A DNA stretch of 64,000 nucleotides from CALBPI01 sp039821645 (GTDB lineage: Bacteria > Pseudomonadota > Gammaproteobacteria > Steroidobacterales > Woeseiaceae), in the NCBI GenBank assembly GCA_039821645.1, contig JBCBNU010000006.1, positions 19,416-83,415 of the forward strand, written 5' to 3'. The notes under the pieces are model-generated. The model was not told the origin of the DNA, made no database searches, and was given only the letters and a program-made list of their open reading frames with translations. The position numbers were made by a program, and so were the translations under genes. Shown one piece after another: positions 1-9,396 of this stretch (position 1 is the first letter of the stretch; each line of letters begins with the position of its first letter).

Positions 1-1133
1 CGAACTTGCTGATCGGCGTCGGTGGCTGCGTCGCCAGTCAGGAAGGCGAAGCGATCACCAAGCGCGCGCCGTTTGTCGATATCGTTTTCGGTCCGCAAAC
101 GCTGCATCGACTGCCGGAGCTCGTGGAAAAAACTCGCCAACAGAAGGCGAGCGTTGTTGATATTTCCTTTCCGGAAATCGAAAAGTTTGACCGGTTGCCC
201 GAGCCGCGTGCCGAAGGCCCCACGGCATTTGTTTCGGTGATGGAAGGGTGCAGCAAGTACTGCAGCTTCTGTGTCGTGCCGTACACGCGCGGCGAGGAAA
301 TCAGTCGACCGTTTGATGATGTCATTGTTGAGGTAGTACAACTCGCGGAACGCGGCGTGCGTGAAATCAACCTGTTGGGACAAAACGTCAATGCCTATCG
401 CGGCCCGATGCACGACGGTCAAGTCGCTGACCTTGCTACACTCATCCACTTTGTCGCCGAGGTCGATGGTATCGACCGAATCCGGTTCACCACGTCGCAT
501 CCGGTGGAGTTCACTGACAGCTTGATCGAGGCGTACGCCAACGTACCGAAGCTTGCGAACTACCTGCACCTGCCAGTGCAAAGCGGCTCAGACAGAACGC
601 TAGCTAGAATGAAGCGCGGTCACACGGCGCTCGAGTACAAGCAGAAGATCCGCAAGCTGAGAGCGGTGCGGCCCGACATCAGTCTTAGTTCCGACTTCAT
701 CGTTGGTTTTCCGGGTGAGACAGACAAGGACTTTGAGGACACGATGAACCTGATCGCGCAGATCGGTTTTGATCAGTCGTTCAGCTTCATTTACAGCGCG
801 CGTCCCGGAACACCGGCTGCCTCTCTGCCGGATGAGGTTTCGATGGACGTGAAGAAAAAGCGTCTGCAACTGTTACAGGCGCGCATCAACCAGCAAGCGG
901 CTGAAATTTCGAAGGCTATGGTCGGCACGACACAACGTGTGCTCGTTGAACGGCATGCGAGGAAGGATGCTCAGCAACTTGCAGGGCGCACCGAGAACAT
1001 GCGCTGGGTTAACTTCGACGGACCGGCGGATCTCATTGGCGGATTCGTTGATGTGGAAATCACTGAGGCGCTGCCAAATTCCCTGCGCGGTCGCATGACG
1101 ACCGGTCACCTCGACCTTCCGCGCTCTGCCTAA
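1..1133 (+). CDS. miaB: MiaB, tRNA-2-methylthio-N6-(dimethylallyl)adenosine synthase (5' partial)
   Basis: Radical-SAM methylthiotransferase that adds the 2-methylthio group to i6A37 of tRNAs reading UNN codons. The gene runs in from the left edge, so the N-terminal part is missing. What remains starts at the GGCVASQ motif with a conserved cysteine of the N-terminal cluster domain. The radical-SAM CxxxCxxC motif (GCSKYCSFC) follows near base 250, then GQNVNAY, and a C-terminal TRAM-like region (about 900-1100). Downstream ybeZ-ybeY-corC-lnt is the conserved gammaproteobacterial order. The identification is secure. Confidence 0.96.
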   Translation, partial: NLLIGVGGCVASQEGEAITKRAPFVDIVFGPQTLHRLPELVEKTRQQKASVVDISFPEIEKFDRLPEPRAEGPTAFVSVMEGCSKYCSFCVVPYTRGEEISRPFDDVIVEVVQLAERGVREINLLGQNVNAYRGPMHDGQVADLATLIHFVAEVDGIDRIRFTTSHPVEFTDSLIEAYANVPKLANYLHLPVQSGSDRTLARMKRGHTALEYKQKIRKLRAVRPDISLSSDFIVGFPGETDKDFEDTMNLIAQIGFDQSFSFIYSARPGTPAASLPDEVSMDVKKKRLQLLQARINQQAAEISKAMVGTTQRVLVERHARKDAQQLAGRTENMRWVNFDGPADLIGGFVDVEITEALPNSLRGRMTTGHLDLPRSA

Positions 1134-1246
1134 TCGCTAGGCACAACATTCAGCGTTGCTGAAAAACCACTTTTTTGGGCTTTTCCTGCGGCGAAAGCTC
1201 TTGTACCTTTGACCTATGACGAGATGTCTGGGACACACAACTCGCT

Positions 1247-2242
1247 TTGACTAGTTCACTGGTCAGCAGAGATTTGGTTCTTGAGCCGGAGGACAACGCC
1301 AGGCTCGCCAACCTCAGCGGTCAATTCGATGAGCACTTGCGGCACATTGAACGACGACTCGACGTCGAAATTGCAAACCGCGGAAACCATTTCAGAGTCA
1401 TTGGGGATGCCGCATCGGCACAGGCCGGTGAGCGCGTTCTGCGTCAGCTGTTTGAATTGACCGGCAGCGAGCGGCTCGAACCCGAACATATTCATATCTG
1501 CTTACAGGAGTCAGGCATGCAACCAGTGTCCGAAGACACGCCTCATATCGCACTCGCTGAGTCACCAGATGAGTTGGTAATCCGGACGCGACGGAAACTT
1601 ATCCGACCGCGCGGCGCCAACCAGACGAACTATCTCGCAAAAGTGCGACAACACGACCTGTCGTTCGGCATCGGCCCGGCGGGCACCGGCAAAACCTATT
1701 TGGCAGTTGCGGCGGCAGTAGAGGCGCTGGAAGCGGATCAGGTGCGCCGGATCGTGCTGGTGAGACCTGCTGTCGAGGCGGGTGAGCGGTTAGGTTTTTT
1801 GCCGGGTGATCTGACGCAAAAGGTAGATCCTTACCTGCGGCCGATGTATGACGCACTATACGAAATGATGGGTTATGAGCAGGTCGCCAAGCTGCTCGAA
1901 CGCAACATGATTGAGGTGGCACCATTGGCGTTCATGCGCGGCCGTTCGTTGAACGAATCCTTCATCATTCTTGATGAAGCGCAGAACACGACGGTTGCAC
2001 AGATGAAGATGTTCCTGACGCGGATCGGCTTCGGGTCGACAGCGATCGTTACCGGTGACGTCAGCCAAATCGACCTGCCTTCCGGGCAGTTGTCGGGTCT
2101 TAAGCATGTGCTGCGCGTCTTGAGCGATGTGTCCGCTGTCGGGATTACCCGGTTCGGTTCGCGAGATGTGGTGCGCCATCCTTTGGTGCAGGCGATCGTT
2201 GATGCTTACGATGCGTATGAGAAGAAAGATCCGCCGGAATAG
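1247..2242 (+). CDS. ybeZ: PhoH-like ATPase YbeZ
   Basis: PhoH-family P-loop ATPase, normally encoded beside the endoribonuclease YbeY and thought to act with it in rRNA or RNA metabolism. Walker A (GPAGTGKT) is at residues about 143-150 and Walker B (IILDEAQN) near 240. Length (331 aa) is typical for YbeZ. The start is a TTG at 1247; no in-frame ATG or GTG was found between it and the upstream stop. It is followed after 12 bases by ybeY, with which it probably forms an operon. The 113 bases between it and miaB show no clear terminator. Confidence 0.93.
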   Translation: MTSSLVSRDLVLEPEDNARLANLSGQFDEHLRHIERRLDVEIANRGNHFRVIGDAASAQAGERVLRQLFELTGSERLEPEHIHICLQESGMQPVSEDTPHIALAESPDELVIRTRRKLIRPRGANQTNYLAKVRQHDLSFGIGPAGTGKTYLAVAAAVEALEADQVRRIVLVRPAVEAGERLGFLPGDLTQKVDPYLRPMYDALYEMMGYEQVAKLLERNMIEVAPLAFMRGRSLNESFIILDEAQNTTVAQMKMFLTRIGFGSTAIVTGDVSQIDLPSGQLSGLKHVLRVLSDVSAVGITRFGSRDVVRHPLVQAIVDAYDAYEKKDPPE

Positions 2243-2254
2243 CGTTCTTCGAGG

Positions 2255-2731
2255 ATGACGGTGACGCTGGAAGTGTCGGTTGACGATGGTGTCGACACTG
2301 GGGGGATGCCTGAGACGAGTGTTCTTGAGTCGGCGGCTCGCGGTGCCGCAAGTGCGGCAGGTTACGCGCAGGGGGCCGAGGTGTCTTTGAGCATCGTTAG
2401 TGTTGAAACGATCCGGTCCTTGAACGACGACTGGCGCGAGAAAGACAAGCCGACCAACGTGCTGGCGTTTGCCACCGACGAAGTTCCGGATGCGGTTATG
2501 CCTCCGGATACGCCCCGCCATCTCGGCGATATCGTAATCTGTGCCGATGTGGTGCGAGACGAGGCTGAGGCGCAAAACAAGCGGGAAGAAGCGCACTGGA
2601 TGCACCTTACCGTGCATGGAATGCTGCATTTGCTGGGCTATGACCACATGGAGTCTGAAGAGGCCGAGCGTATGGAGTCTCTTGAACGCGAGGTGCTCGA
2701 GACCTTTGGAATCAATGATCCGTACCTATGA
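2255..2731 (+). CDS. ybeY: YbeY, endoribonuclease / rRNA maturation factor
   Basis: Single-strand endoribonuclease needed for 16S rRNA 3'-end maturation and 70S ribosome quality control. The zinc-binding signature HGMLHLLGYDH lies at residues about 121-131 and supplies the three metal-ligand histidines. The upstream segment TNVLAFATDE is also family-typical. The protein is 158 aa, as expected. It lies between ybeZ and corC as in Escherichia coli. Confidence 0.95.
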   Translation: MTVTLEVSVDDGVDTGGMPETSVLESAARGAASAAGYAQGAEVSLSIVSVETIRSLNDDWREKDKPTNVLAFATDEVPDAVMPPDTPRHLGDIVICADVVRDEAEAQNKREEAHWMHLTVHGMLHLLGYDHMESEEAERMESLEREVLETFGINDPYL

Positions 2732-2791
2732 CACATACCGTTTTGGGGAAAAGTTGCTATTATTTCCGACCCATAGTTGCCTGACGGTGCC

Positions 2792-3670
2792 ATGAGCGAA
2801 GACAAACCGCCAAGTACGCAGGGCTCGAACACGGGGTTCTGGCAGAGACTGCTGTCAGCACTGCGAGGCGAGCCCAAGACACGAGAAGAAATCCTCCACT
2901 TGATTGACGCTGCCAGTGAGCAGGAAGTGTTCGATGAAGACGAGCGCTCCATGCTGACGGGTGTGTTGGAGGTATCCGAAACCCAGGTGCGGGAGGTCAT
3001 GATCCCGCGCTCCCAGATGGTGGTGTTGGAAGACGGCGTGCCGTTCGGTGAGCTGTTGCAGGCAATTATCGAATCGGGCCACAGTCGCTTCCCCATGCAT
3101 AATGGTGAGCGCGAAGAGATCGTCGGCATCTTGCTGGCCAAAGATCTCCTGAACTGCATGGGTCATCCACTCGACAAACCACTGGATGTCAGCAAATGGT
3201 TGCGGCCACCCGTGTTCATTCCCGAGTCGAAGCGACTGAATACGCTGCTCAAGGAATTCCGCGCCAGCCATAATCACATGGCGATCGTGGTCGATGAATA
3301 TGGCGGCGTGTCCGGTCTTCTTACCATCGAAGATGTGTTGGAGGAGATTGTCGGTGAGATCGACGATGAGCATGACCAGGAAGAAGACGCATGGATTCGT
3401 CGCGACGGCGAGCGGGACGGTGTCGAGAGATACGCCGTTCGTGCGCTGACCCGAATCGATGACTTCAATGAGCATTTCTCCTGTGATTTGCCAGATGAGC
3501 AGTTCGATACGATTGGTGGTCTGGTGATGACGGAGCTGGGTCGATTACCGCGTCGGGGAGAGGCCATCGAATACGACGGTTTTCGGTTTGTGGTCACGCG
3601 CGCCGATCGGCGTCGCATCGACATGCTCAGCGTGTTTAGAATCGAAAAGAGCGAAGAGCACGCGGCCTAA
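2792..3670 (+). CDS. corC: CorC/YbeX, CBS-pair and CorC_HlyC domain protein
   Basis: Cytoplasmic CorC-type protein linked to Mg2+/Co2+ homeostasis. It has two CBS motifs (VMIPRSQM near residue 75; a second pair ending in VVDEYGGVSGLLTIEDVLEEIVGEI near 170-190) followed by a C-terminal CorC_HlyC domain. It lacks the N-terminal DUF21 membrane domain of larger relatives. ATG 2792 is preferred over the in-frame TTG at 2777 because MSEDKP is the usual type of N-terminus. The genes lie in the order ybeY-corC-lnt. Confidence 0.92.
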   Translation: MSEDKPPSTQGSNTGFWQRLLSALRGEPKTREEILHLIDAASEQEVFDEDERSMLTGVLEVSETQVREVMIPRSQMVVLEDGVPFGELLQAIIESGHSRFPMHNGEREEIVGILLAKDLLNCMGHPLDKPLDVSKWLRPPVFIPESKRLNTLLKEFRASHNHMAIVVDEYGGVSGLLTIEDVLEEIVGEIDDEHDQEEDAWIRRDGERDGVERYAVRALTRIDDFNEHFSCDLPDEQFDTIGGLVMTELGRLPRRGEAIEYDGFRFVVTRADRRRIDMLSVFRIEKSEEHAA

Positions 3671-3691
3671 ACACACGAATAGGGCAGACTC

Positions 3692-5158
3692 ATGAAACTC
3701 CGCCTGTTGGTTGCGGCGCTTTTAGGCGCCGCATTGCCGTTTGCTTTCGCACCTTACGAGTTCTGGTGGCTGGCACCTGTGCTTTTGGCGCTGTGGGTTG
3801 GGTGTTGGTGGGACCTTCCCGCCAAACGCGCGTGGCGCGTTGGCTTTGCTTTTGGTGCGGCCGCGTTCACAGCGGGGACTTACTGGCTTTACCACTCGAT
3901 CGTCACCATTGGCGGGGCGCCGTGGGCGCTCGCGATTTTCCTGGTGTTCGGGATGGTCGCCATCATGGCGCTGTATTTTGGCTTTACGGCATCGCTTTCC
4001 GTGCGCCTTGCGAATCGAAGTCGCGCAACGGTGCTGCTTGTCTTCCCCGGCATCTATTTGATTTTGGAGTGGCTTAGAGGCTGGGTGCTGAGTGGTTTTC
4101 CGTGGCTCACGCTAGGGTATACGCTGCCGGAAACACCGTTTGGCGGTTGGCTTCCCGTCGGTGGTGTCTATCTCGGTAGTCTTGCGCTCCTGATACTCGC
4201 GTCCTCTTTGCGCGGCATAGTCCATGGGGGGCAATCGGCAAGGATCGGCGCCCTAGGATTGGTGGTAGTCACGGTCGGCAGCTTAGTGCTCCAGGATCGG
4301 CAATACGCGAAGGTCGAATCGGAATCACTCAGCGTTGCGCTTGCGCAGCTGGGCTTGGAGCAAGAGCTGAAATGGGATCGAGATCAGTTTGAGCGCACGC
4401 TGCTTTGGTACGGCGCGTTCGTGCGCGATTACGCGGGTGCCGACGTTTTGCTGACGCCGGAAGTGGCGCTACCGACGGTCGCCGATCGAATCCCGGGGTT
4501 TCTCGACCAACTTGACGACATGGCGTCGTCGGCAGGCAGCACGCTGTTTGTTGGGATTCTTGCTCGCGAGGAGGAGGAATCACCGAGCAACGTGATTCTT
4601 CAGTTGGGCAATGGCGCACGCAGACAATACGCGAAGCGTCACCTCGTGCCCTTCGGTGAGTTTTTTCCGGTACCGGCATTCGTTCGTGAATGGATGCGAT
4701 TGCAAGGGTTGCCGTTCTCGGACCTACAACGCGGCAAAGCTGAGCCGGAACCGCTGGCGGTCGCGGATCTACCGGTCGCAACCAGCATTTGCTACGAAGA
4801 TGCCTACGCTAGTGAACAGCTCACATTCTTCCCGGATGCGAGATTGATCTTGAACGTCACCAACGATGCTTGGTTTGGCGACACGATCGCACCGCATCAG
4901 CATCTTCAGATTGCGCGCACACGTTCAGCCGAGGCGCAGCGATGGCAGTTGCGTGCCGCCAATACCGGGATCACGGCAATCATTGATGACCGAGGTCGAG
5001 TCCTCGAAAGCGCGGCTTCTTTTGAGCCGGCAATCCTTACCGGGACGGTACGCACTGCCTCCGGACACACGCCTTACACGCGTTTTGGCGACATGCTCGC
5101 ACTGATGAGTGCGTTGGTCCTCGTGGGTCACGGAGTCTTAAGGCGCTCATCGGCCTAG
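3692..5158 (+). CDS. lnt: Lnt, apolipoprotein N-acyltransferase
   Basis: Inner-membrane enzyme that N-acylates the cysteine of apolipoproteins, the last step of lipoprotein maturation. About six hydrophobic segments fill the N-terminal 200 residues. A nitrilase-type catalytic domain follows, with the expected triad: Glu in LLTPEVALP, Lys in AKRHLVPFGEFFP and Cys in SICYEDAY. Length (488 aa) is close to normal. It lies 21 bases after corC, as is usual. Confidence 0.95.
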   Translation: MKLRLLVAALLGAALPFAFAPYEFWWLAPVLLALWVGCWWDLPAKRAWRVGFAFGAAAFTAGTYWLYHSIVTIGGAPWALAIFLVFGMVAIMALYFGFTASLSVRLANRSRATVLLVFPGIYLILEWLRGWVLSGFPWLTLGYTLPETPFGGWLPVGGVYLGSLALLILASSLRGIVHGGQSARIGALGLVVVTVGSLVLQDRQYAKVESESLSVALAQLGLEQELKWDRDQFERTLLWYGAFVRDYAGADVLLTPEVALPTVADRIPGFLDQLDDMASSAGSTLFVGILAREEEESPSNVILQLGNGARRQYAKRHLVPFGEFFPVPAFVREWMRLQGLPFSDLQRGKAEPEPLAVADLPVATSICYEDAYASEQLTFFPDARLILNVTNDAWFGDTIAPHQHLQIARTRSAEAQRWQLRAANTGITAIIDDRGRVLESAASFEPAILTGTVRTASGHTPYTRFGDMLALMSALVLVGHGVLRRSSA

Positions 5159-5259
5159 TGCTCGAGCGCTCGCACCGCAGGCCGACCGAGGAGAGGCATT
5201 CACCGGAGCCGCAGTTGCCGGTATCCTGCGCGTTTGGCCCGTGGACCCGCCCCGAACCC

Positions 5260-7734
5260 ATGAAAGACCAATATCATCCCGCGCAAATCGAGCCGGGAGT
5301 GCAACAGTACTGGAACGAGCACCGCTGCTTCGAAGTCGACGAGATCCAAGGTGTCGATCCTTACTACTGCTTGACCATGTTCCCGTACCCCAGCGGAAAA
5401 CTGCACATGGGGCACGTCAGGGTTTTCACAATCTCTGACGTGATCGCGCGCTACCACCGGATGCAGGGCAAGCACGTGCTTCAGCCTATGGGCTGGGACG
5501 CATTTGGTATGCCCGCAGAGAATGCGGCGATCAAGAATGGCGTACCGCCGGCGAAGTGGACCTACGCAAACATCGAGTACATGCGTGGACAGATGGACCT
5601 GCTTGGCCTCGGCTACGACTGGCGACGTGAGGTGACGACCTGCCGACCGGAGTACTACCGGTGGGAGCAATGGTTCTTTACCAAACTGTTCGAGCGCGGC
5701 TTGGTCTATCGCAAGCAGTCGGTCGTCAATTGGGACCCAGTCGACAATACGGTCTTGGCCAACGAGCAAGTGATCGACGGACGCGGTTGGCGGTCGGGTG
5801 CGCTCGTCGAGCGTCGTGAGATCCCGCAGTGGTTCATGAAGATCACAGACTACGCCGATGAGTTGTTGGCGGATCTCGACAAGCTCGAGGGTTGGCCGGA
5901 ACCGGTCAAGATCATGCAGCGCAACTGGATCGGGCGCTCGGAAGGTCTCGAGATCGACTTCGCCGTCGATGGTGACTACGCCGCCGAACTCGCTGATACC
6001 GACGGTGTATTGCGCGTATTCACTACGCGACCCGACACGCTGTATGGGGTGACCTACATGGCGGTAGCCGCCGAGCACCCGCTGGCTGAGCGTGCCGCTG
6101 CCGCTAATCCGGAATTGAAGCAGTTCATCACTGAATGCAAGCAGACGAGTGCGGCTGAGGCGGATATCGAGACCCGAGAGAAGCTCGGGATGCCGCTCGG
6201 TATAGATGCGATCCATCCGCTCACCGGCGAGCCTGTGCCAATCTGGGTCGCCAACTTCGTGTTGATGTCCTACGGCACAGGCGCACTCATGGCTGTGCCT
6301 GGACATGACGAACGTGACTGGGAGTTCGCGAACAAGTACAGGCTGGAGATCCGCCAGGTCATTGACAGTAGAGACGATACGGTCGTTGATGTTTCCAAAG
6401 CGGCTTATGTCGAGAAGGGCACGACGGTCAATTCGGGTGAGTACGACGGTCAGGATTTTTCATCGGCATTTGAAGCGATCGCCAAGAGCCTCGAGATGTC
6501 GGAACAAGCCGTGCGCAAGGTCAATTACCGGCTTCGCGATTGGGGCGTCTCCCGACAACGCTATTGGGGCACACCGATTCCGATCATCTACTGTGACAAG
6601 TGCGGTGCGGTTCCCGTGCCGGAAGCGGATTTGCCAGTGGTTCTACCAGAGGACGTTGTGGTGAGTGGGACGGGCTCGCCGCTCAAGGACATGTCGGAGT
6701 TTGTCAATTGCACTTGTCCAGTGTGCGGCGATCCTGCACGTCGAGAGACCGATACATTCGATACATTTTTCGAGTCTTCGTGGTACTTCGCGCGTTACGC
6801 CTCACACGATTGTGATGACGCCATGCTCGATGAGCGTGCGCATTACTGGCTGCCCGTGAACCAGTACATCGGCGGCATTGAGCACGCGATTCTGCACCTG
6901 TTGTATGCGCGGTTCTTCCAGAAGCTGATGCGTGACCTCGGGCTGTCCACGGCTGATGAGCCGTTCACCAACCTGCTGACCCAGGGCATGGTCCTGAAAG
7001 ACGGACGCAAAATGTCGAAGTCAGAGGGGAACACCGTAGATCCGCAGGCACTGATCGATGAGTATGGTGCTGACACTGTGCGCTTGTTCATGATGTTCAC
7101 GGCACCACCAGAACAGGCTTTGGAATGGTCCGACGATGGTGTTGCTGGTGCGTTCCGCTTTCTGCGTAAACTCTGGCGCGCAATTCACGGCCATGTCAGC
7201 TCGGCGCTAGCAGCGGGGGACCTGCCCACGGATTTGAGTGGCGAACAAAAGGCGATGCGTCGCAAGACTCACGAGATTATTGCGAAAGTCTCCGACGATG
7301 TGGGTCGACGCTACACATTTAACACAGCGATTGCGGGTGTGATGGAGCTCTTGAACGCTGTGAATGCGTTTGAAGTGATCACGGAGGCTGACCAAAGCGT
7401 CCGGCAGGAAGCGTTGGAGATGGCGGTGCTGTTGCTCTCTCCGATTGTGCCACATGTGACGCACGAACTTTGGCATGCGCTCGGCCACACGACCGCTGTG
7501 ATCGACGAGCGCTGGCCGACAGTGGATCAGCAAGCCCTGGTCAAAGACGAGGTGCAGTTTGTAGTTCAGGTAAACGGCAAGCTTCGCGCAAGGTTGACCA
7601 TGGCGGCGGGTGTCAATCGGGATGCCGTAGAGGCAATGGCCCTCGCCGACCCGAATGTTCAGCAGTTCATCGAAGGCAAAGCGATTCGCAAAGTCATCGT
7701 AGTGCCGAACAAGTTGATCAACCTCGTCGTTTGA
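5260..7734 (+). CDS. leuS: LeuS, leucyl-tRNA synthetase
   Basis: Class-I aminoacyl-tRNA synthetase charging tRNA-Leu. The HIGH-type motif HMGH is at residues 49-52 and the KMSKS motif is present verbatim in GRKMSKSEGNTVDP near residue 585. An editing (CP1) domain lies between, with TTRPDT and VPGHDERD. The open frame extends upstream to 5158, but ATG 5260 gives the family-typical N-terminus MKDQYHP and an 824-aa protein. It is followed within 3 bases by lptE, as in other gammaproteobacteria. Confidence 0.97.
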   Translation: MKDQYHPAQIEPGVQQYWNEHRCFEVDEIQGVDPYYCLTMFPYPSGKLHMGHVRVFTISDVIARYHRMQGKHVLQPMGWDAFGMPAENAAIKNGVPPAKWTYANIEYMRGQMDLLGLGYDWRREVTTCRPEYYRWEQWFFTKLFERGLVYRKQSVVNWDPVDNTVLANEQVIDGRGWRSGALVERREIPQWFMKITDYADELLADLDKLEGWPEPVKIMQRNWIGRSEGLEIDFAVDGDYAAELADTDGVLRVFTTRPDTLYGVTYMAVAAEHPLAERAAAANPELKQFITECKQTSAAEADIETREKLGMPLGIDAIHPLTGEPVPIWVANFVLMSYGTGALMAVPGHDERDWEFANKYRLEIRQVIDSRDDTVVDVSKAAYVEKGTTVNSGEYDGQDFSSAFEAIAKSLEMSEQAVRKVNYRLRDWGVSRQRYWGTPIPIIYCDKCGAVPVPEADLPVVLPEDVVVSGTGSPLKDMSEFVNCTCPVCGDPARRETDTFDTFFESSWYFARYASHDCDDAMLDERAHYWLPVNQYIGGIEHAILHLLYARFFQKLMRDLGLSTADEPFTNLLTQGMVLKDGRKMSKSEGNTVDPQALIDEYGADTVRLFMMFTAPPEQALEWSDDGVAGAFRFLRKLWRAIHGHVSSALAAGDLPTDLSGEQKAMRRKTHEIIAKVSDDVGRRYTFNTAIAGVMELLNAVNAFEVITEADQSVRQEALEMAVLLLSPIVPHVTHELWHALGHTTAVIDERWPTVDQQALVKDEVQFVVQVNGKLRARLTMAAGVNRDAVEAMALADPNVQQFIEGKAIRKVIVVPNKLINLVV

Positions 7735-7736
7735 CC

Positions 7737-8213
7737 ATGACGATTTGGCGCAGCGCGGTGTTGCTTGTGGTTGGCGTGGTGGCTAGCTGCGGTTTTCAGT
7801 TGGCCGAACGGCCACTCTTGGCACCCTCGCTGCAGAGAATCGCGCTGGAGGCTGAAGACCCTCGCAGCGATATCTACATTGCGCTGGAGCAGGCCCTAGT
7901 TGCACAAGGTGTAGTGATCGATCGCTCGGCACCGGCGCGCGTGACACTGACCGCCGTTAATACCGGACAACGAGTACTCTCGGTTTCAGCGCGGAATGTT
8001 CCTCGAGAATTCGAGGTCTTTTATACGAGCGGGTTCATCTTGCGACGCGGGCAAGAAGTGCTGATGGAGAGTGCGCCGCTCACGCTGACTCGCGACTACA
8101 ACTGGTCTGAATTTGAGGTTCTCGGCAAGGTCCAGGAGGAGCAAGACCTGCGGGATCTAATCGTTGCTGATTTGGTTGACGCGATGTTGCGCCAGCTGGC
8201 GACAGTGCCCTGA
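7737..8213 (+). CDS. lptE: LptE, LPS-assembly outer-membrane lipoprotein
   Basis: Lipoprotein partner of the LptD beta-barrel in lipopolysaccharide insertion. A short signal peptide ends in the lipobox VASC, followed by GFQL; the sequence CGFQLR/CGFQLA is characteristic of LptE. At 158 aa it has the expected length. ATG 7737 is 2 bases after the leuS stop. In most gammaproteobacteria the next gene is holA; here holA is about 37.7 kb downstream, beyond the photosynthesis genes. Confidence 0.88.
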   Translation: MTIWRSAVLLVVGVVASCGFQLAERPLLAPSLQRIALEAEDPRSDIYIALEQALVAQGVVIDRSAPARVTLTAVNTGQRVLSVSARNVPREFEVFYTSGFILRRGQEVLMESAPLTLTRDYNWSEFEVLGKVQEEQDLRDLIVADLVDAMLRQLATVP

Positions 8214-8217
8214 GTTC

Positions 8218-8718
8218 GTGTTGAGCGTGCACGCAGTCACCACAAATGCGGCATCATGCCGAGCACTTCAATCCGTGTTTTCCCTCGCGCGATTGCAAAT
8301 TTGTGTTCACCCTGCCGATGCGCCGTTACCGGGAAGTTATTGGGGTGATTCTGAGGCGGGCATTACCGATCGTTGCATCCATGTGCGCGCCGATACGCCG
8401 CTGCACTCATTACTGCATGAGGCGTGTCACGTTGTGTGTGCGAGCGCCGGGAATCGGAACGGGTTTGTGGGAGATGCGATGGGCGATGATAACGAGGAAT
8501 CTGCCGTGTGCTTTATGCAGATTCAATTGGCAGAAGCGCTACCAGGAGTCGGTGCGCGGAGAATATGTCAGGACATGGATGCGTGGGGTTACAGCTTTCG
8601 TGAAGGCTCGGCGTCCGCGTTTCTGAATGGCGACGGTGCTGGCGCGGCCGCGTGGCTTTCTCGATCGCGTCCTGAAGCGTGGTCACTGTTGAAGCGTCTC
8701 GGCGTCTCGGACATTTAG
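8218..8718 (+). CDS. Unrecognised protein with HExxH zinc-peptidase-like motif
   Basis: About 166 aa, not assigned to a named family. HEACH (about residues 70-74) fits a HExxH metal site, and NEESAVC about 25 residues later could supply a third acidic ligand, as in gluzincins. There is no signal peptide or membrane segment. The start is unsure: GTG 8218 and TTG 8221 are adjacent, and an upstream frame runs into lptE. It is 4 bases after lptE, and its stop overlaps the next start (TAGTG), so the two border genes appear co-transcribed with leuS-lptE. Metalloprotease activity is only an inference from the motif. Confidence 0.7.
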   Translation: MLSVHAVTTNAASCRALQSVFSLARLQICVHPADAPLPGSYWGDSEAGITDRCIHVRADTPLHSLLHEACHVVCASAGNRNGFVGDAMGDDNEESAVCFMQIQLAEALPGVGARRICQDMDAWGYSFREGSASAFLNGDGAGAAAWLSRSRPEAWSLLKRLGVSDI

Positions 8719-9392
8719 TGTTTCGTCAGTACTCCACAATTTGGTTGCGCCCGCTCGGCTATATCAGCTTGCTCACCGGATTGTTCGGTTTGATGGTGTG
8801 GCTCGAACTCAAAGGACCGGGAATGAATTTGCAGGTCATGACTCCTGCATCTCCGGTGCTCGGGACGAGCGAGTACTCCTGGCCTGAGTGCCTCCAGCTT
8901 CTATTGCTCGGCGTTATCGCCTTGATGGCCGCGCACAGCGTGCGTCTTTTGCCGGTACAACGGCCAGTCTCCGTCTTTCTCCTTGCGATGGCTGGAGCCG
9001 CGTCTATTCGTGAGTGTGACTGGTTTCTCGATGTGTACGTCCGCGATCACGTCTGGCAGCTGCTTTTGGGGTCGCTGGTTGTAACGGTGACGGTCTACCT
9101 GGTGCGCTCGGGGGCGGAGCTACGAATCGCGGTATCGCGAGTTCAGACATCCGTCGGTTTCGCATTGATCGGCAGCGCCGTAGCCGGACTCTTGGTGTTT
9201 TCCAACATTATCGGTCATGCGCCGCTGTGGATCGCTCTGTTGGGCGATGACTATTCGCGCGTTGCCAAGCTCGCGATCGAGGAGCTTTCGGAATTGTTTT
9301 GCTACTGGCTCTGGTTCACCGGCCAGTGCGAGTACTGGGTCGATTGTCGGCGGCGCTCCGGTTTCGGGCGCGGTCGACGCAAGGCCCGATGA
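8718..9392 (+). CDS. Unrecognised polytopic membrane protein
   Basis: About 224 aa with roughly five or six hydrophobic segments (for example GYISLLTGLFGLMVWL, LLLLGVIALMAAH, LLLGSLVVTVTVYLV, VGFALIGSAVAGLLV) and an Arg-rich C-terminus. The start is GTG 8718, overlapping the stop of the preceding gene. It converges on bchP, with the two stops 4 bases apart, so it marks the left border of the photosynthesis cluster. I see no motif that gives a function. Confidence 0.65.
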   Translation: MFRQYSTIWLRPLGYISLLTGLFGLMVWLELKGPGMNLQVMTPASPVLGTSEYSWPECLQLLLLGVIALMAAHSVRLLPVQRPVSVFLLAMAGAASIRECDWFLDVYVRDHVWQLLLGSLVVTVTVYLVRSGAELRIAVSRVQTSVGFALIGSAVAGLLVFSNIIGHAPLWIALLGDDYSRVAKLAIEELSELFCYWLWFTGQCEYWVDCRRRSGFGRGRRKAR

Positions 9393-9396
9393 GCGT

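Noticed and set aside
1856..2647. 263-codon minus-strand frame over ybeZ/ybeY
   Set aside because: Crosses two secure plus-strand genes and has biased composition (Arg/His), so a shadow.
5200..6306. Long open frame (368 codons) on the minus strand
   Set aside because: It lies wholly antisense to leuS and shows no recognisable family; a codon-usage shadow in a GC-rich gene.
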